NCBI RefSeq assembly: GCF_000157895.3
Contig: NC_022663.1
Coordinates: forward strand, 4,588,001 to 4,652,000
DNA: 64,000 nt
From: Mycobacterium kansasii ATCC 12478
GTDB taxonomy: Bacteria; Actinomycetota; Actinomycetes; Mycobacteriales; Mycobacteriaceae
Direction: 5' to 3'
Below the pieces are notes generated by a model. The model did no database searches. It was given only the letters and a program-made list of their open reading frames with translations, and was not told where the DNA came from. A program made the position numbers and the translations under genes. Positions 53,785 to 62,222 of the stretch are shown here, in pieces (within the stretch, counting starts at the first letter, position 1; every line of letters begins with the position of its first letter).

Positions 53785-54667
53785 CGTCTTGCCGGTCGTC
53801 GCGGTGACCTATTCGCCGGGCCCTCACCTGGAGCGGTTCCTGGCGTCGTTGTCGCTGGCCACCGAGCGTCCGGTCAGGGTGTTGCTGGCCGACAACGGCT
53901 CCACCGACGGAACACCCCAGGCCGCCGTCGAGCGCTACCCCAACGTGCGGCTGCTGCCGACGGGAGGCAATCTCGGCTACGGAACCGCGGTGAACTTCAC
54001 CGTTTCCCAGCTCGACCGGCTTGGTGAGGACTGGCTGGACGACTGGGTGATCGTGGCCAACCCGGATGTGCAATGGGGGCCGGGCAGCATCGACGCCCTG
54101 CTGGGGGCCGCCGAGCGCTGGCCCCGCGCCGGCGCTCTGGGTCCGCTGATCCGCGATCCCGACGGGTCGGTGTACCCGTCGGCACGCCACCTGCCCAGCC
54201 TGATCCGCGGCGGCATGCACGCGGTGCTCGGACCGGTATGGCCGGGTAACAGGTGGACGAAGGCCTACCGCCAGGAGCACCTGGAGCCCAGTGAACGGGC
54301 GGTCGGTTGGCTGTCGGGGTCGTGTTTGTTGCTGCGACGCTCGGCCTTCGCCCAGGTGGGCGGGTTCGACGAGCGCTACTTCATGTACATGGAGGACGTC
54401 GATCTCGGCGACCGGCTCGGCAAGGCCGGCTGGCTCAGCGTCTATGTGCCCTCCGCCGAGGTCCTGCATCACAAGGGCCACTCGACCGGGCGCGACCCGG
54501 CGACGCATCTGGCGGCGCATCACCAAAGCACATACATATTCCTGGCGGATCGGCATGGCGGCTGGTGGCGTGCGCCGCTGCGCTGGACGCTGCGGGGATC
54601 ACTGGCGGTGCGTTCTCGTCTGATGGTGCGCAGTTCGCGCCGGAAACTAGTAGAAGGGCGGCACTGA
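53777..54667 (+). CDS. wbbL1: WbbL1, rhamnosyltransferase of the arabinogalactan linker
   Basis: 296 residues, GTG start inside the end of rmlD. GT-A fold, family GT2: VVAVTYSPGPHLERFLASL, ADNGSTDGTPQ, GNLGYGTAVNF, NPDV (DxD-like metal/donor site), SGSCLLLRRSAFAQVGGFDERYFMYMEDVDLGDRLGKAGW. It adds rhamnose to decaprenyl-PP-GlcNAc, the second step of linker assembly. Essential and coupled to rmlD, its substrate source. Confidence 0.93.
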   Translation: MTDVLPVVAVTYSPGPHLERFLASLSLATERPVRVLLADNGSTDGTPQAAVERYPNVRLLPTGGNLGYGTAVNFTVSQLDRLGEDWLDDWVIVANPDVQWGPGSIDALLGAAERWPRAGALGPLIRDPDGSVYPSARHLPSLIRGGMHAVLGPVWPGNRWTKAYRQEHLEPSERAVGWLSGSCLLLRRSAFAQVGGFDERYFMYMEDVDLGDRLGKAGWLSVYVPSAEVLHHKGHSTGRDPATHLAAHHQSTYIFLADRHGGWWRAPLRWTLRGSLAVRSRLMVRSSRRKLVEGRH

Positions 54668-54668
54668 G

Positions 54669-55748
54669 TTGGCAGTTCGGCAAGTCGATGCGGTGATCCT
54701 GGTCGGCGGCAAGGGCACCAGGCTGCGGCCGCTGACGTTGTCCGCCCCAAAACCCATGCTCCCGACCGCCGGGCTGCCGTTTCTCACTCATCTGCTGTCG
54801 CGCATCGCCGCGGCGGGAATCGAACACGTCATCCTGAGCACGTCGTACCGGGCGGAGGTGTTCGAAGCCGAATTCGGCGACGGGTCCAAGCTGGGCCTGC
54901 AGATCGACTATGTGACCGAAGAGAACCCGTTGGGCACCGGCGGCGGCATCGCCAATGTGGCTGACAAGCTGCGTTACGACACCGTGATGGTGTTCAACGG
55001 CGACGTCCTCTCCGGGGCCGACCTGAACCAACTGCTGGAATTCCACGACACCAACCAGGCCGACGTCACCCTGCACCTGGTTCGGGTGGGTGACCCGAGG
55101 GCCTTCGGCTGTGTACCCACCGACGCCGACGGCCGGGTCACCGCCTTTCTCGAGAAGACCGAGGATCCGCCCACCGACCAGATCAATGCCGGCTGCTATG
55201 TGTTCAAGCGCGAGATCATCGACCGGATTCCCCGGGGCCGCGAGGTCTCGGTGGAACGCGAGGTCTTTCCGGCGTTGCTCGCCGACTCCGACGTCAGGAT
55301 TTGCGGCTATGTCGACGCCACATACTGGCGCGACATGGGGACACCGGAAGATTTCGTGCGCGGGTCCGCTGACTTGGTTCGCGGTATCGCTCCCTCACCG
55401 GCCCTGCACGGCCATCGCGGTGAGCAGCTGGTGCACGACGGCGCGGCGATCTCGCCCGGGGCGCTGCTGATCGGCGGCACGGTCGTCGGGCGCGGCGCCG
55501 AGATCGGCCCCGGCGCCCGGCTGGACGGCGCGGTCATCTTCGACGGCGTCAAGGTCGAGGCCGGCAGTGTGATCGAGCGATCGATCATCGGCTTCGGCGC
55601 CCGCATCGGACCGCGGGCGCTGATCCGCGACGGCGTGATCGGCGACGGCGCCGACATCGGCGCGCGCTGCGAACTGCTGCGTGGCGCCCGGGTGTGGCCC
55701 GGGGTCTCCATTCCCGACGGCGGCATCCGCTACTCGTCCGACGTCTGA
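54669..55748 (+). CDS. manB: Mannose-1-phosphate guanylyltransferase
   Basis: 359 residues, TTG start right after the wbbL1 stop. N-terminal nucleotidyltransferase with pyrophosphorylase loop ILVGGKGTRLRPLT (9-22), KPMLPTAG, FNGDVL (metal Asp), DATYWRDMGTPEDFV. C-terminal left-handed beta-helix hexapeptide repeats (GALLIGGTVVGRGAEIGPGARL, about 255-355). Converts Man-1-P and GTP to GDP-mannose, needed for LAM, PIM and glycoproteins. Corresponds to Rv3264c; the symbol is used variably in the literature (manB/manC/rmlA2). Confidence 0.9.
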   Translation: MAVRQVDAVILVGGKGTRLRPLTLSAPKPMLPTAGLPFLTHLLSRIAAAGIEHVILSTSYRAEVFEAEFGDGSKLGLQIDYVTEENPLGTGGGIANVADKLRYDTVMVFNGDVLSGADLNQLLEFHDTNQADVTLHLVRVGDPRAFGCVPTDADGRVTAFLEKTEDPPTDQINAGCYVFKREIIDRIPRGREVSVEREVFPALLADSDVRICGYVDATYWRDMGTPEDFVRGSADLVRGIAPSPALHGHRGEQLVHDGAAISPGALLIGGTVVGRGAEIGPGARLDGAVIFDGVKVEAGSVIERSIIGFGARIGPRALIRDGVIGDGADIGARCELLRGARVWPGVSIPDGGIRYSSDV

Positions 55749-55763
55749 GTCCCTTTCACCTCC

Positions 55764-55818
55764 AACGTGACGCTGTTGCCACGCTCGACGCCGAACGTGA
55801 CGCTGGCGTCACGCTCGG
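55764..55818. repeat. Near-duplicate 30-base GTGACGC repeat between convergent genes
   Basis: AACGTGACGCTG occurs at 55764 and 55794, each followed by a CACGCTCG block, with a 30-base period. The second copy forms GTGACGC-TG-GCGTCAC dyad symmetry and covers the nudix stop codon. It lies between the convergent manB and nudix genes, where a bidirectional terminator or a dispersed repeat would fit. Confidence 0.6.
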
Positions 55819-56357
55819 CGGGTCGCTTGGGTTGCTTGAGTCACCAGGTACGCCAGCGCGTGGTCGGCTCCGGGCGGTAACTCCTCGGCCGGCCACCACC
55901 GCAGGTCCGCGGACTCCTCGCTGATCGCGATCTGCGCCCCGGCCGGCGCATGCGCGACGAACTGCAGATCCAGGTGACGCGTCGGCACTCCCAACGAGCA
56001 GGTGACCGGATGCACGTGCACCGCGACGAGTTCGGGTGCCAGCCGCAAACCGGAGATGCCGGATTCCTCGGTCGCCTCGCGCAGCGCCGCGGCGACGACG
56101 TCGCGGTCGGCTTCCTCGCAGTGGCCGCCCAGCTGCACCCAACGACCGAACCGGCGGTGCAGGCACAGCAGCACCTGAGTGCCGCTGGCATCCAGCACCA
56201 GTGTCGAGGCGGTGATGTGGCCGGCTTCGCACTCGCGCCGGCACGCGTCGGCCCGGGCATGCACGAACGCCAGGACGGCATGCCGCAGCGAGTCCTGGCC
56301 CGGATCGGGAGCCTGCCAGTCGGTGAGGGTGGCGATCACCGAATCCCGGATGGTCAA
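55809..56357 (-). CDS. Nudix hydrolase
   Basis: 182 residues, TTG start overlapping the mamA stop. The Nudix box GHCEEADRDVVAAALREATEESG matches G-x5-E-x7-REVxEExG with catalytic Glu in REATEE; it is preceded by TLVLDASGTQVLLCLHRRFGRW. Members hydrolyse nucleoside diphosphates linked to other moieties; the substrate is unknown. Last gene of the fbiA-fbiB-mamA-nudix string; the order suggests co-transcription. Its 3' end runs into a dyad repeat. Confidence 0.82.
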   Translation of the reverse strand: MTIRDSVIATLTDWQAPDPGQDSLRHAVLAFVHARADACRRECEAGHITASTLVLDASGTQVLLCLHRRFGRWVQLGGHCEEADRDVVAAALREATEESGISGLRLAPELVAVHVHPVTCSLGVPTRHLDLQFVAHAPAGAQIAISEESADLRWWPAEELPPGADHALAYLVTQATQATRRA

Positions 56358-57931
56358 CGCGACCCCCGGTTGCGTCGGCGACCGCTAAGGGTGGACCAGG
56401 CCGCCCGGCAGCTCGCGACCAGGTCGGCCGACAGACCGAGCCGCTCGATCAGGACATGACGATCCACGATGTCGAGGGCCTTCTCCATCTCGTTCGCTTT
56501 CAGGAGCAGATCGACGTCTCGGGCAAGTTCGGTGCTCGTGTACGCCGGCGGCGGGACCGGCAACAGCTCGGCCTCACCCGGCTCGAGTTCCAACACGCCA
56601 CCGCCGTAACTGCGGCCCATGATCTCGGCGAACGCGAACGTCACGCTGTTGTGGAAGGCGGCGGCAAGCCTTGCCGGATCGACGGTGGGGTCGACCCGCA
56701 CCCGATGCACGGTATCGGTGCTCGTCGCCGCGGCCGCATTGACGGTCAGGCGCGGCGCGTGGTGGATCTGGCGCAGCATGAACAGGTCCGGAATCCACAG
56801 CGACGGCGTGCGCCACCACGGCGTGCGGATGGAGCACTTGTAGCCCAGCTGAACTCCGGCGGCCTCGCCGGCGGCAATGTGGGCGGCAACAGCGGCATCG
56901 GCCGGGGTAGTGGGAGCGTTTAGCAGCCAGGTTCGGTGCCCGGCGGCGACGTCGCTTGCCCGGCAGTCTTCGTCGTAGACCAGTCCGCTGAGCTGGGCAC
57001 TGCGGGAGACCAGCGCAACGCAGTGCTGCCGCAGCCCCAGGGCACCCGCCTCGGCGTCGGTGAAGGTGAAGAAGCTGTTGCGTCCGGTCACGATGCCCAC
57101 GTCCACCTGCGCCAGGTCGCGGAGCCTGACCATGGTCCCGGACCGGCGCAGTGCCCGTAACAGCTCGATCTGAGGTGGATCGAGGAAATAGGTGGTCCAC
57201 TTCTCTTTTTCGTGAAGCAGCGCTGGAGCGGTCTCGCCGGTGAGGCTCGCGGCCCCGAGCCCGCCGGCATCGGCGAGGTTGACCGTGCGTACCCGCGCCG
57301 GGCCGGCGCCGACGACACCGCAGAACAGCACGACTTCCTGCAGGACGCCGTCGAACACCAAACGCTCGAAGGTCACCACGGTGATCTCGCGGTAGTGGCT
57401 CACCAGGAAGTCCCGTAGCTGTGCCGCGTAGCCGACTTGGAGCAATTCCGCCGGAACCACCAGGCCCACCCGTCCGCCCTCGCGCACCAGGGTGGTGCTC
57501 GCGACGACAAAAGGGACCCAGGCATTGGTCAACTTCGTCGGGCGCAGGCCCGCGCTTCGCATCAGTTCCAGGGCGGGTTCTCGTTGATCGGATGCCCAGT
57601 TGCCGAAGCGGATGTAGGGCGGGTTGCCGGCGATGCCATCCCAGCTGCCGGGCCGCGCCGTGTGCAGCCAGGTGAAAAAGTTGTCGACGTCGACGCACGC
57701 GAATTCCCGCGACTTGCCGGCCTCGGCCGCGACGAGTTCCACACCGTGCGCCTGGGAGGTCAGGGCGGCGAGTTCGCGCAGAATCCGGCCGTCGCCGCAG
57801 GAGGGCTCCAAGATTCGCGGGCCGGCCTCGCAGACCCAGCGGGCCAGGAACCGGGCCACCGCCGGCGGCGTGTAGTAGCCGCCGCGAACCTTCTCAGCCG
57901 ACGCCGCGGCCTTGCCCGCGAACGTCGTCAT
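56354..57931 (-). CDS. mamA: MamA, N6-adenine DNA methyltransferase
   Basis: 525 residues. Class gamma N6-adenine methyltransferase: VRGGYYTPPAVARFLARW (motif X), LEPSCGDGRIL (SAM motif I, 41-50), NPPY catalytic motif IV at 103-106, and a C-terminal target-recognition domain (about 220-490) with NSFFTFTDAEA and SYGGGVLELEPGE. The M. tuberculosis ortholog Rv3263 methylates CTGGAG and affects expression in hypoxia. No restriction gene nearby, so an orphan enzyme. Start overlaps the fbiB stop (TCAT at 57928-57931). Confidence 0.9.
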   Translation of the reverse strand: MTTFAGKAAASAEKVRGGYYTPPAVARFLARWVCEAGPRILEPSCGDGRILRELAALTSQAHGVELVAAEAGKSREFACVDVDNFFTWLHTARPGSWDGIAGNPPYIRFGNWASDQREPALELMRSAGLRPTKLTNAWVPFVVASTTLVREGGRVGLVVPAELLQVGYAAQLRDFLVSHYREITVVTFERLVFDGVLQEVVLFCGVVGAGPARVRTVNLADAGGLGAASLTGETAPALLHEKEKWTTYFLDPPQIELLRALRRSGTMVRLRDLAQVDVGIVTGRNSFFTFTDAEAGALGLRQHCVALVSRSAQLSGLVYDEDCRASDVAAGHRTWLLNAPTTPADAAVAAHIAAGEAAGVQLGYKCSIRTPWWRTPSLWIPDLFMLRQIHHAPRLTVNAAAATSTDTVHRVRVDPTVDPARLAAAFHNSVTFAFAEIMGRSYGGGVLELEPGEAELLPVPPPAYTSTELARDVDLLLKANEMEKALDIVDRHVLIERLGLSADLVASCRAAWSTLSGRRRNRGSR

Positions 57932-59268
57932 CTGCGGACCAGCAGATCCCCGGCCGGCACCGGCTCACGCGGCCCTGGCGGCTCCGACGGGTAGCCAATC
58001 GCGATGGCGCCCAACGGCTCCCAGTCGGCGGGCAGTTGCAACTCCGCCCGCACCAGATCGGCGGCGAAGATCGTCGAGCCGATCCAGCAACTGCCCAGCC
58101 CACGCACCGCCAGGGCAACCAGTAGGGCTTGCACCGCGGCTCCCACCGCGACGGTGAACATGGTGTGCTCGGCGTGGCCGCGCGCCGCGTCGGGGTAGGC
58201 GTGGGCACCCTCCGGCACCAGCATCGGGATGACGACTTCGGGTGCGTCGTAAAGTATTTGGCCGCGCGCCACGCGGCGTTCGACGGCATCGGCCGGCTTG
58301 CCGTCGCCGGCCAGATCGGAGCGCCACTTGTCTTTCATCCGGTCGAGCAGCCGGGCGCGCACCGCCGGCGTCTGCAACCATACGAAGCGCACCGGCCGGG
58401 TGTGGTGCGGGGCCGGCGCGGTGAGCGCCTCGGCGACCGCGGACTCGACGAGCTCCGGCGGCACCGGCTCGGCGTTGAAGCGGCGAACCGACCTGCGCAA
58501 CAGCTGGGCCTGTCGGCGCCCCAGCTCGATGGCTTCGGCGGTGCCGAGCCAGAACAGGTCCTCGGCGCCCGGCCGCACCAACCGCCGCGCCGTGGAACCG
58601 TCGTCACGCACCGGCAGCCCGCGGACCACGGCCACCGGCAGCGCCGTCAACTTGCCCTTGACCAGGTCGGCGGCGGCGGCGATCTCGTCGGCGACCGCGA
58701 TCTCGGTGACAACCAATTCGTTGCCGTGCCGGTCCAGCGCGCCCGCATAGTTATGCAACACCGCCAGACCGGCGGCGCCGACCGCGGCGTCGATCTGGCC
58801 GCAGCGCCAGGCGCGGCCCATGGTGTCGGTGACCACCACCGCCACGGTGACACCGAGGCGTTCGCGCAGCCCGGCGCGCAGGGCCGCGGCACTGGCGTCG
58901 GGATCGACGGGCAGCAGCGCCAATTCATTCCGGTTGACGTTGGATCCGTCCACCCCGGCGGCGGCCTGCACCAGCCCGAGCCGGTTCTCGGTGATCAAGG
59001 TCTTGCCCTTGCGGGCCAGTACTCGTACCGCTTCGTCGTCGATCAGCTTGCGACGCAGCCGATCTCGCGCCTCCTCGGACTCCGGCGCCGGCACCAGCCG
59101 GCCCTCGCACTTGGACACCACCTTGCTGGTGACCACAACGACGTCGTCGTCGCACAGCCACGGCGCGGCGGCCGCGATCGCCGCGCCCAGGTCATCGCCG
59201 GGGCGGAATTCGGGAAGCCCGGTGACAGGCAGGATTTCGATGGGCGATCCGGTGCCGTGCTCGCTCAC
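57928..59268 (-). CDS. fbiB: FbiB, coenzyme F420:gamma-L-glutamyl ligase
   Basis: 446 residues from a GTG overlapping the fbiA stop; the frame continues upstream to 59487 but inside fbiA. N-terminal CofE-like glutamyl ligase (about 8-245: IEILPVTGLPEF, VVTSKVVSKCEGR, NRNELALLP, VVTDTMGRAWRCGQIDAAVG), C-terminal nitroreductase-like FMN domain (about 255-446: RRSVRRFNAEPVPPELV, LGSCWIGSTIF). Adds glutamates to F420-0 and reduces dehydro-F420. GTGA overlap with fbiA and TCAT overlap with mamA show one operon. Confidence 0.95.
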   Translation of the reverse strand: MSEHGTGSPIEILPVTGLPEFRPGDDLGAAIAAAAPWLCDDDVVVVTSKVVSKCEGRLVPAPESEEARDRLRRKLIDDEAVRVLARKGKTLITENRLGLVQAAAGVDGSNVNRNELALLPVDPDASAAALRAGLRERLGVTVAVVVTDTMGRAWRCGQIDAAVGAAGLAVLHNYAGALDRHGNELVVTEIAVADEIAAAADLVKGKLTALPVAVVRGLPVRDDGSTARRLVRPGAEDLFWLGTAEAIELGRRQAQLLRRSVRRFNAEPVPPELVESAVAEALTAPAPHHTRPVRFVWLQTPAVRARLLDRMKDKWRSDLAGDGKPADAVERRVARGQILYDAPEVVIPMLVPEGAHAYPDAARGHAEHTMFTVAVGAAVQALLVALAVRGLGSCWIGSTIFAADLVRAELQLPADWEPLGAIAIGYPSEPPGPREPVPAGDLLVRR

Positions 59269-60254
59269 GCCGCCACGCCCGCAAGCTCCAGCCCGGCGCT
59301 CACCATCTCCGCGGTTGCGTTCGGGTCGCTCATCAACAGCGGTATCGATCGCACCAGCACGCCGTCGATATCGGCCTGATCGCCCTCGGCGATCAGCCAG
59401 CAGTCGAGTATGCCGGTGGTGGTGCGCGAGCCGTAGTGCCGGCCCACCGCCGCCGCGGTGGAATCCACCCCGATTACCGAGAGACACGCATCGGCCATGC
59501 CGCGCAACGGTTTTCCTCCGATGATCGGCGAGTAGCCGACGATCGGCGCGGGGGTGGCCCGCAGCGCGGCACGGATGCCGGGGACCGCCAGGATAGCGCC
59601 GATGCTGACCACCGGGTTGGACGGAGCCAGCATGACGACGTCAGCCTCCGCGATGGCGTTCACCACTTCTGTTGTGGCACTAGCTGTTTCAGAGCCGATG
59701 AAGGCGAAGCTGTGGGTCGGCACCTGGGCGCGGTAACGCACCCACCACTCCTGGAAGTGGATGGCACGCTGGGATCGGGTTTCCGGGTCGGTGATCACCA
59801 CGTGGGTCTCGCAACGGTCATCGCTGACCGGGAGCAACCTCGCCCCCGGTTGCCAGCGGTCACACAGCGCCGCGGTGATCTGCGACAGTGGGTAGCCGGC
59901 CCGCAGCATCTGAGTGCGCACCAGGTGCGTGGCCAGATCCCGGTCGCCGAGCTGGAACCAGTCCGGCTGCACGCCGTAGTGCGCGAGTTCCTCTTTGGCG
60001 TGCCAGGTTTCGTCGCGATGACCCCAGCCCCGCTGCGGATCGACACCGCCGCCCAGGGTGTACATGCAGGTGTCCAGGTCCGGGCAGACCCGCAGCCCGT
60101 GAATCCAGGCATCGTCACCGATGTTGACCACCGCGGTCAATTCGTGACATGGGTCGTGTCCCGGTATGGCAAACTGTCCCAGGCCGAGCAACTGCTGGAC
60201 CCCCAACAGAAAGCGGGCGCCGCCGACTCCCCCCACGAGAACGGTGACCTTCAC
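59265..60254 (-). CDS. fbiA: FbiA, phosphoenolpyruvyl/2-phospho-L-lactate transferase of F420 synthesis
   Basis: 329 residues, GTG start. CofD family: N-terminal VLVGGVGGARFLLGV, INIGDDAWIHGLRVCPDLDTCMYTLGG, GDRDLATHLVRTQMLRAGYPLSQI, LAPSNPVVSIGAILAVPGIR and PIIGGKPLRGMADACLSVIGVDS. It joins Fo with the EPPG donor to give dehydro-F420-0, then extended by FbiB. First gene of the fbiA-fbiB-mamA-nudix operon, divergent from whiB2. Confidence 0.95.
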   Translation of the reverse strand: MKVTVLVGGVGGARFLLGVQQLLGLGQFAIPGHDPCHELTAVVNIGDDAWIHGLRVCPDLDTCMYTLGGGVDPQRGWGHRDETWHAKEELAHYGVQPDWFQLGDRDLATHLVRTQMLRAGYPLSQITAALCDRWQPGARLLPVSDDRCETHVVITDPETRSQRAIHFQEWWVRYRAQVPTHSFAFIGSETASATTEVVNAIAEADVVMLAPSNPVVSIGAILAVPGIRAALRATPAPIVGYSPIIGGKPLRGMADACLSVIGVDSTAAAVGRHYGSRTTTGILDCWLIAEGDQADIDGVLVRSIPLLMSDPNATAEMVSAGLELAGVAA

Positions 60255-60612
60255 ACCGCAGGACAGTACCCGCCGGGGACGGGGGATCAGGGCGGGGTTA
60301 CCGCGCTTTCACGCCGGCCCCTGACGGGATTGTGACGGGCCCCTGACGGGATTGTGACAAAGTGCACTAGACACGCCGTACATCGAACCGAAACAGAATC
60401 GCGGAAATTTGATCACGAGATGGTATGGAAATGCGCCGGAATGCTTGACCCGGCTGCCCAATGCGTGTCTAATCACATCAGTGTCATTTCCCGGTTGGCC
60501 GGCCGGTTTCGGTGTCGCAGACCGAGATTCGATCACTAGTTCGAATTGGGTTAACTGCACATCAAAACAGTGGCAAACCATTTCACGATCTATCAGGTGA
60601 GGAGGCGGCGGC
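60255..60612. other. Divergent promoter region between fbiA and whiB2
   Basis: 358 bases without a gene, less GC-rich in its whiB2-proximal half, which should carry the whiB2 promoter(s) and a long leader. It includes the tandem repeat at 60316-60358. The whiB2 ribosome site GAGGAGG sits at 60599-60605. Confidence 0.4.
60316..60358. repeat. 21-base direct repeat upstream of whiB2
   Basis: Two identical 21-base copies (60316-60336 and 60338-60358), separated by one base, each contain CCCCTGACGGG followed by ATTGTGAC. They lie 62 bases from the fbiA start and about 255 bases from whiB2. Possible paired protein-binding sites or a simple tandem duplication. Confidence 0.8.
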
Positions 60613-60987
60613 ATGTCCTATGAGCACCTTAGGGGTGTGATGGCAGGCGCACCGCACACCGCTGCCGGCTCGGCGACAGTGCCATCGATGGAGATTGCCC
60701 GACCGCACTTGAGTTTGGTTCCCGACGCGTTCGAGCCCCAGCCGGCGCCGGCTCCCGTCGAGCCGCCCGCCGACCAGTGGCAGGACCGCGCCCTTTGTGC
60801 CCAAACGGATCCCGAGGCGTTCTTTCCGGAGAAGGGCGGCTCGACCCGCGAGGCAAAGAAGATCTGCCTCGGCTGCGAGGTGCGCCACGAGTGCCTGGAA
60901 TACGCGCTGGCTCACGACGAGCGTTTCGGCATCTGGGGTGGCCTGTCCGAGCGCGAGCGTCGTCGCCTCAAGCGCGGCATCATCTGA
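60613..60987 (+). CDS. whiB2: WhiB2, Fe-S cluster transcription/cell division factor
   Basis: 124 residues; ATG with GAGGAGG 7 bases upstream. The core (about 56-124) has the four cluster Cys (62, 85, 88, 94) in ALCAQTD and KKICLGCEVRHEC, then the GIWGGLSERERRRLKR turn and basic tail. The N-terminal ~50 residues are Ala/Pro-rich and longer than the 89-residue form I recall from H37Rv. WhiB2 is essential and required for septation. Confidence 0.93.
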   Translation: MSYEHLRGVMAGAPHTAAGSATVPSMEIARPHLSLVPDAFEPQPAPAPVEPPADQWQDRALCAQTDPEAFFPEKGGSTREAKKICLGCEVRHECLEYALAHDERFGIWGGLSERERRRLKRGII

Positions 60988-61023
60988 TCGAGATCTGATC
61001 GGGATCTGGGGGCGGCCCGCCGC

Positions 61024-61533
61024 TCACTCGTCGTCGATCGTCGGGTCGACGACCGAGGGCTCGACATCCAGATAGCTGGCCACCTGGGCCACCAAGATTT
61101 CGTGCAACAACTCGCCAAGCTCCAGAGTGTCCTTCGCCCGTCGCTCAATTGGCTTGCGGAACAAAACAATTCGTGCTCGCGTGGCATTGCCGCGGACGTC
61201 GACTCCTGCCGGTATCAGCCGGGCAAGCGGGATCGGCCCGTCGGCGATGACTTCGGGCGGCCACTGCACGCTCTCGGGATCCTTGGCCGATATGCGCGGG
61301 ATCTCGTCCACCGCGACGTCCAATTCGGACACCCGGTCCTGCCAGCGGCGCTCGATGGGTTCGTAGGCTTCCAGCACCGCCATGTCGAACCGCTCGGACC
61401 GGCTGCGCCACCCCGGCACCGTCGGCGGCAGCAGCGGGCCACGCCACTCGTGGCCCCGGCGCCGCACCCGGCGCGCCGCCGCGGATCTGCCACCCGGCCG
61501 GCCGCTGCGGGGGTAGCCGCGGGAATCGGTCAC
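61024..61533 (-). CDS. Zincin-like metallopeptidase family protein (Rv3259-like)
   Basis: 169 residues from a GTG at 61533. The N-terminus is Arg/Gly-rich and basic (about 1-45); the conserved part holds YEPIERRWQDRVSELDVAVDEIP, ARIVLFRKPIERRA and LLHEILVAQVASYL. The family (Zincin_1) normally uses HExxH; here only H-E-I-L-V remains, so the second His is missing and peptidase activity is doubtful. The same appears usual for actinobacterial members. Function unknown. Convergent with whiB2. Confidence 0.75.
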   Translation of the reverse strand: MTDSRGYPRSGRPGGRSAAARRVRRRGHEWRGPLLPPTVPGWRSRSERFDMAVLEAYEPIERRWQDRVSELDVAVDEIPRISAKDPESVQWPPEVIADGPIPLARLIPAGVDVRGNATRARIVLFRKPIERRAKDTLELGELLHEILVAQVASYLDVEPSVVDPTIDDE

Positions 61534-61622
61534 GCGCCGATGGTAACGGTTGCACATCGCGCCCGGAACGGATGCGCGTGTCCGCCGCTTCGGCGGCGTT
61601 TCCGCACGATAGCCTTTCGGTC

Positions 61623-62093
61623 GTGAACGTACCCCGTCGCTGCTGCCGGCCCGGGTGTCCGCATTATGCAGTGGCAACGTTGACGTTCGTCTACTCGGAC
61701 TCGACGGCGGTCGTGGGTCCGCTCGCCACCGCACGTGAACCGCACTCCTGGGATCTGTGCGTCAGCCACGCCGGCCGCATCACCGCGCCGCGCGGGTGGG
61801 AACTCGTGCGCCACGCCGGGCCGCTACCTACCAATCCCGATGAGGACGATCTGGTTGCGCTGGCCGACGCGGTGCGCGAGGGCGGCCCCGTCGCTGCCGG
61901 CGCCTATTCGGTGGCCCACCCCGGCAGAAACGGCTCGTCGCACGATGGCTTCCCCGATCCCGTGGTCCACCACGCCGGTGTTCATGCCGGTGTTCATGCC
62001 AAGGCCCCCAGTGGTGGCGTGTTGGCGCCGCCCGAACATCGCAATGGACGTCGCCGTGGACACCTGCGCGTGTTGCCCGATCCCCCCGACTAG
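61623..62093 (+). CDS. DUF3499 family protein (Rv3258c-like)
   Basis: 156 residues, GTG start. An N-terminal Cys cluster CCRPGCPHYAVATLTFVY and a second SWDLCVSHAGRITAPRGWELV resemble a small zinc-ribbon fold typical of DUF3499. The C-terminal third is low-complexity, with a 12-base in-frame duplication (61974-61997) encoding AGVHAGVHA. Conserved in actinobacteria next to whiB2 and the phosphomannomutase gene. Function unknown. Confidence 0.85.
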   Translation: MNVPRRCCRPGCPHYAVATLTFVYSDSTAVVGPLATAREPHSWDLCVSHAGRITAPRGWELVRHAGPLPTNPDEDDLVALADAVREGGPVAAGAYSVAHPGRNGSSHDGFPDPVVHHAGVHAGVHAKAPSGGVLAPPEHRNGRRRGHLRVLPDPPD

Positions 62094-62222
62094 TCCCGAC
62101 TGGCCCGGCCGCTTCCCGTAGCCGGTTCGGCTCCGGTCCGGACCGATGCCGTCGGCGACTTCGTCGGGCCGATAGGCTGGCGGCCAAGGGACGAAGAAAA
62201 CCAAGTCGTCAGGAGCCCCGCC

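Noticed and set aside
57928..59487. Long fbiB frame starting within fbiA
   Set aside because: The first 73 codons are antifamily Arg/Gly-rich sequence in a shifted frame of fbiA; the GTG at 59268 with GTGA overlap is the start.
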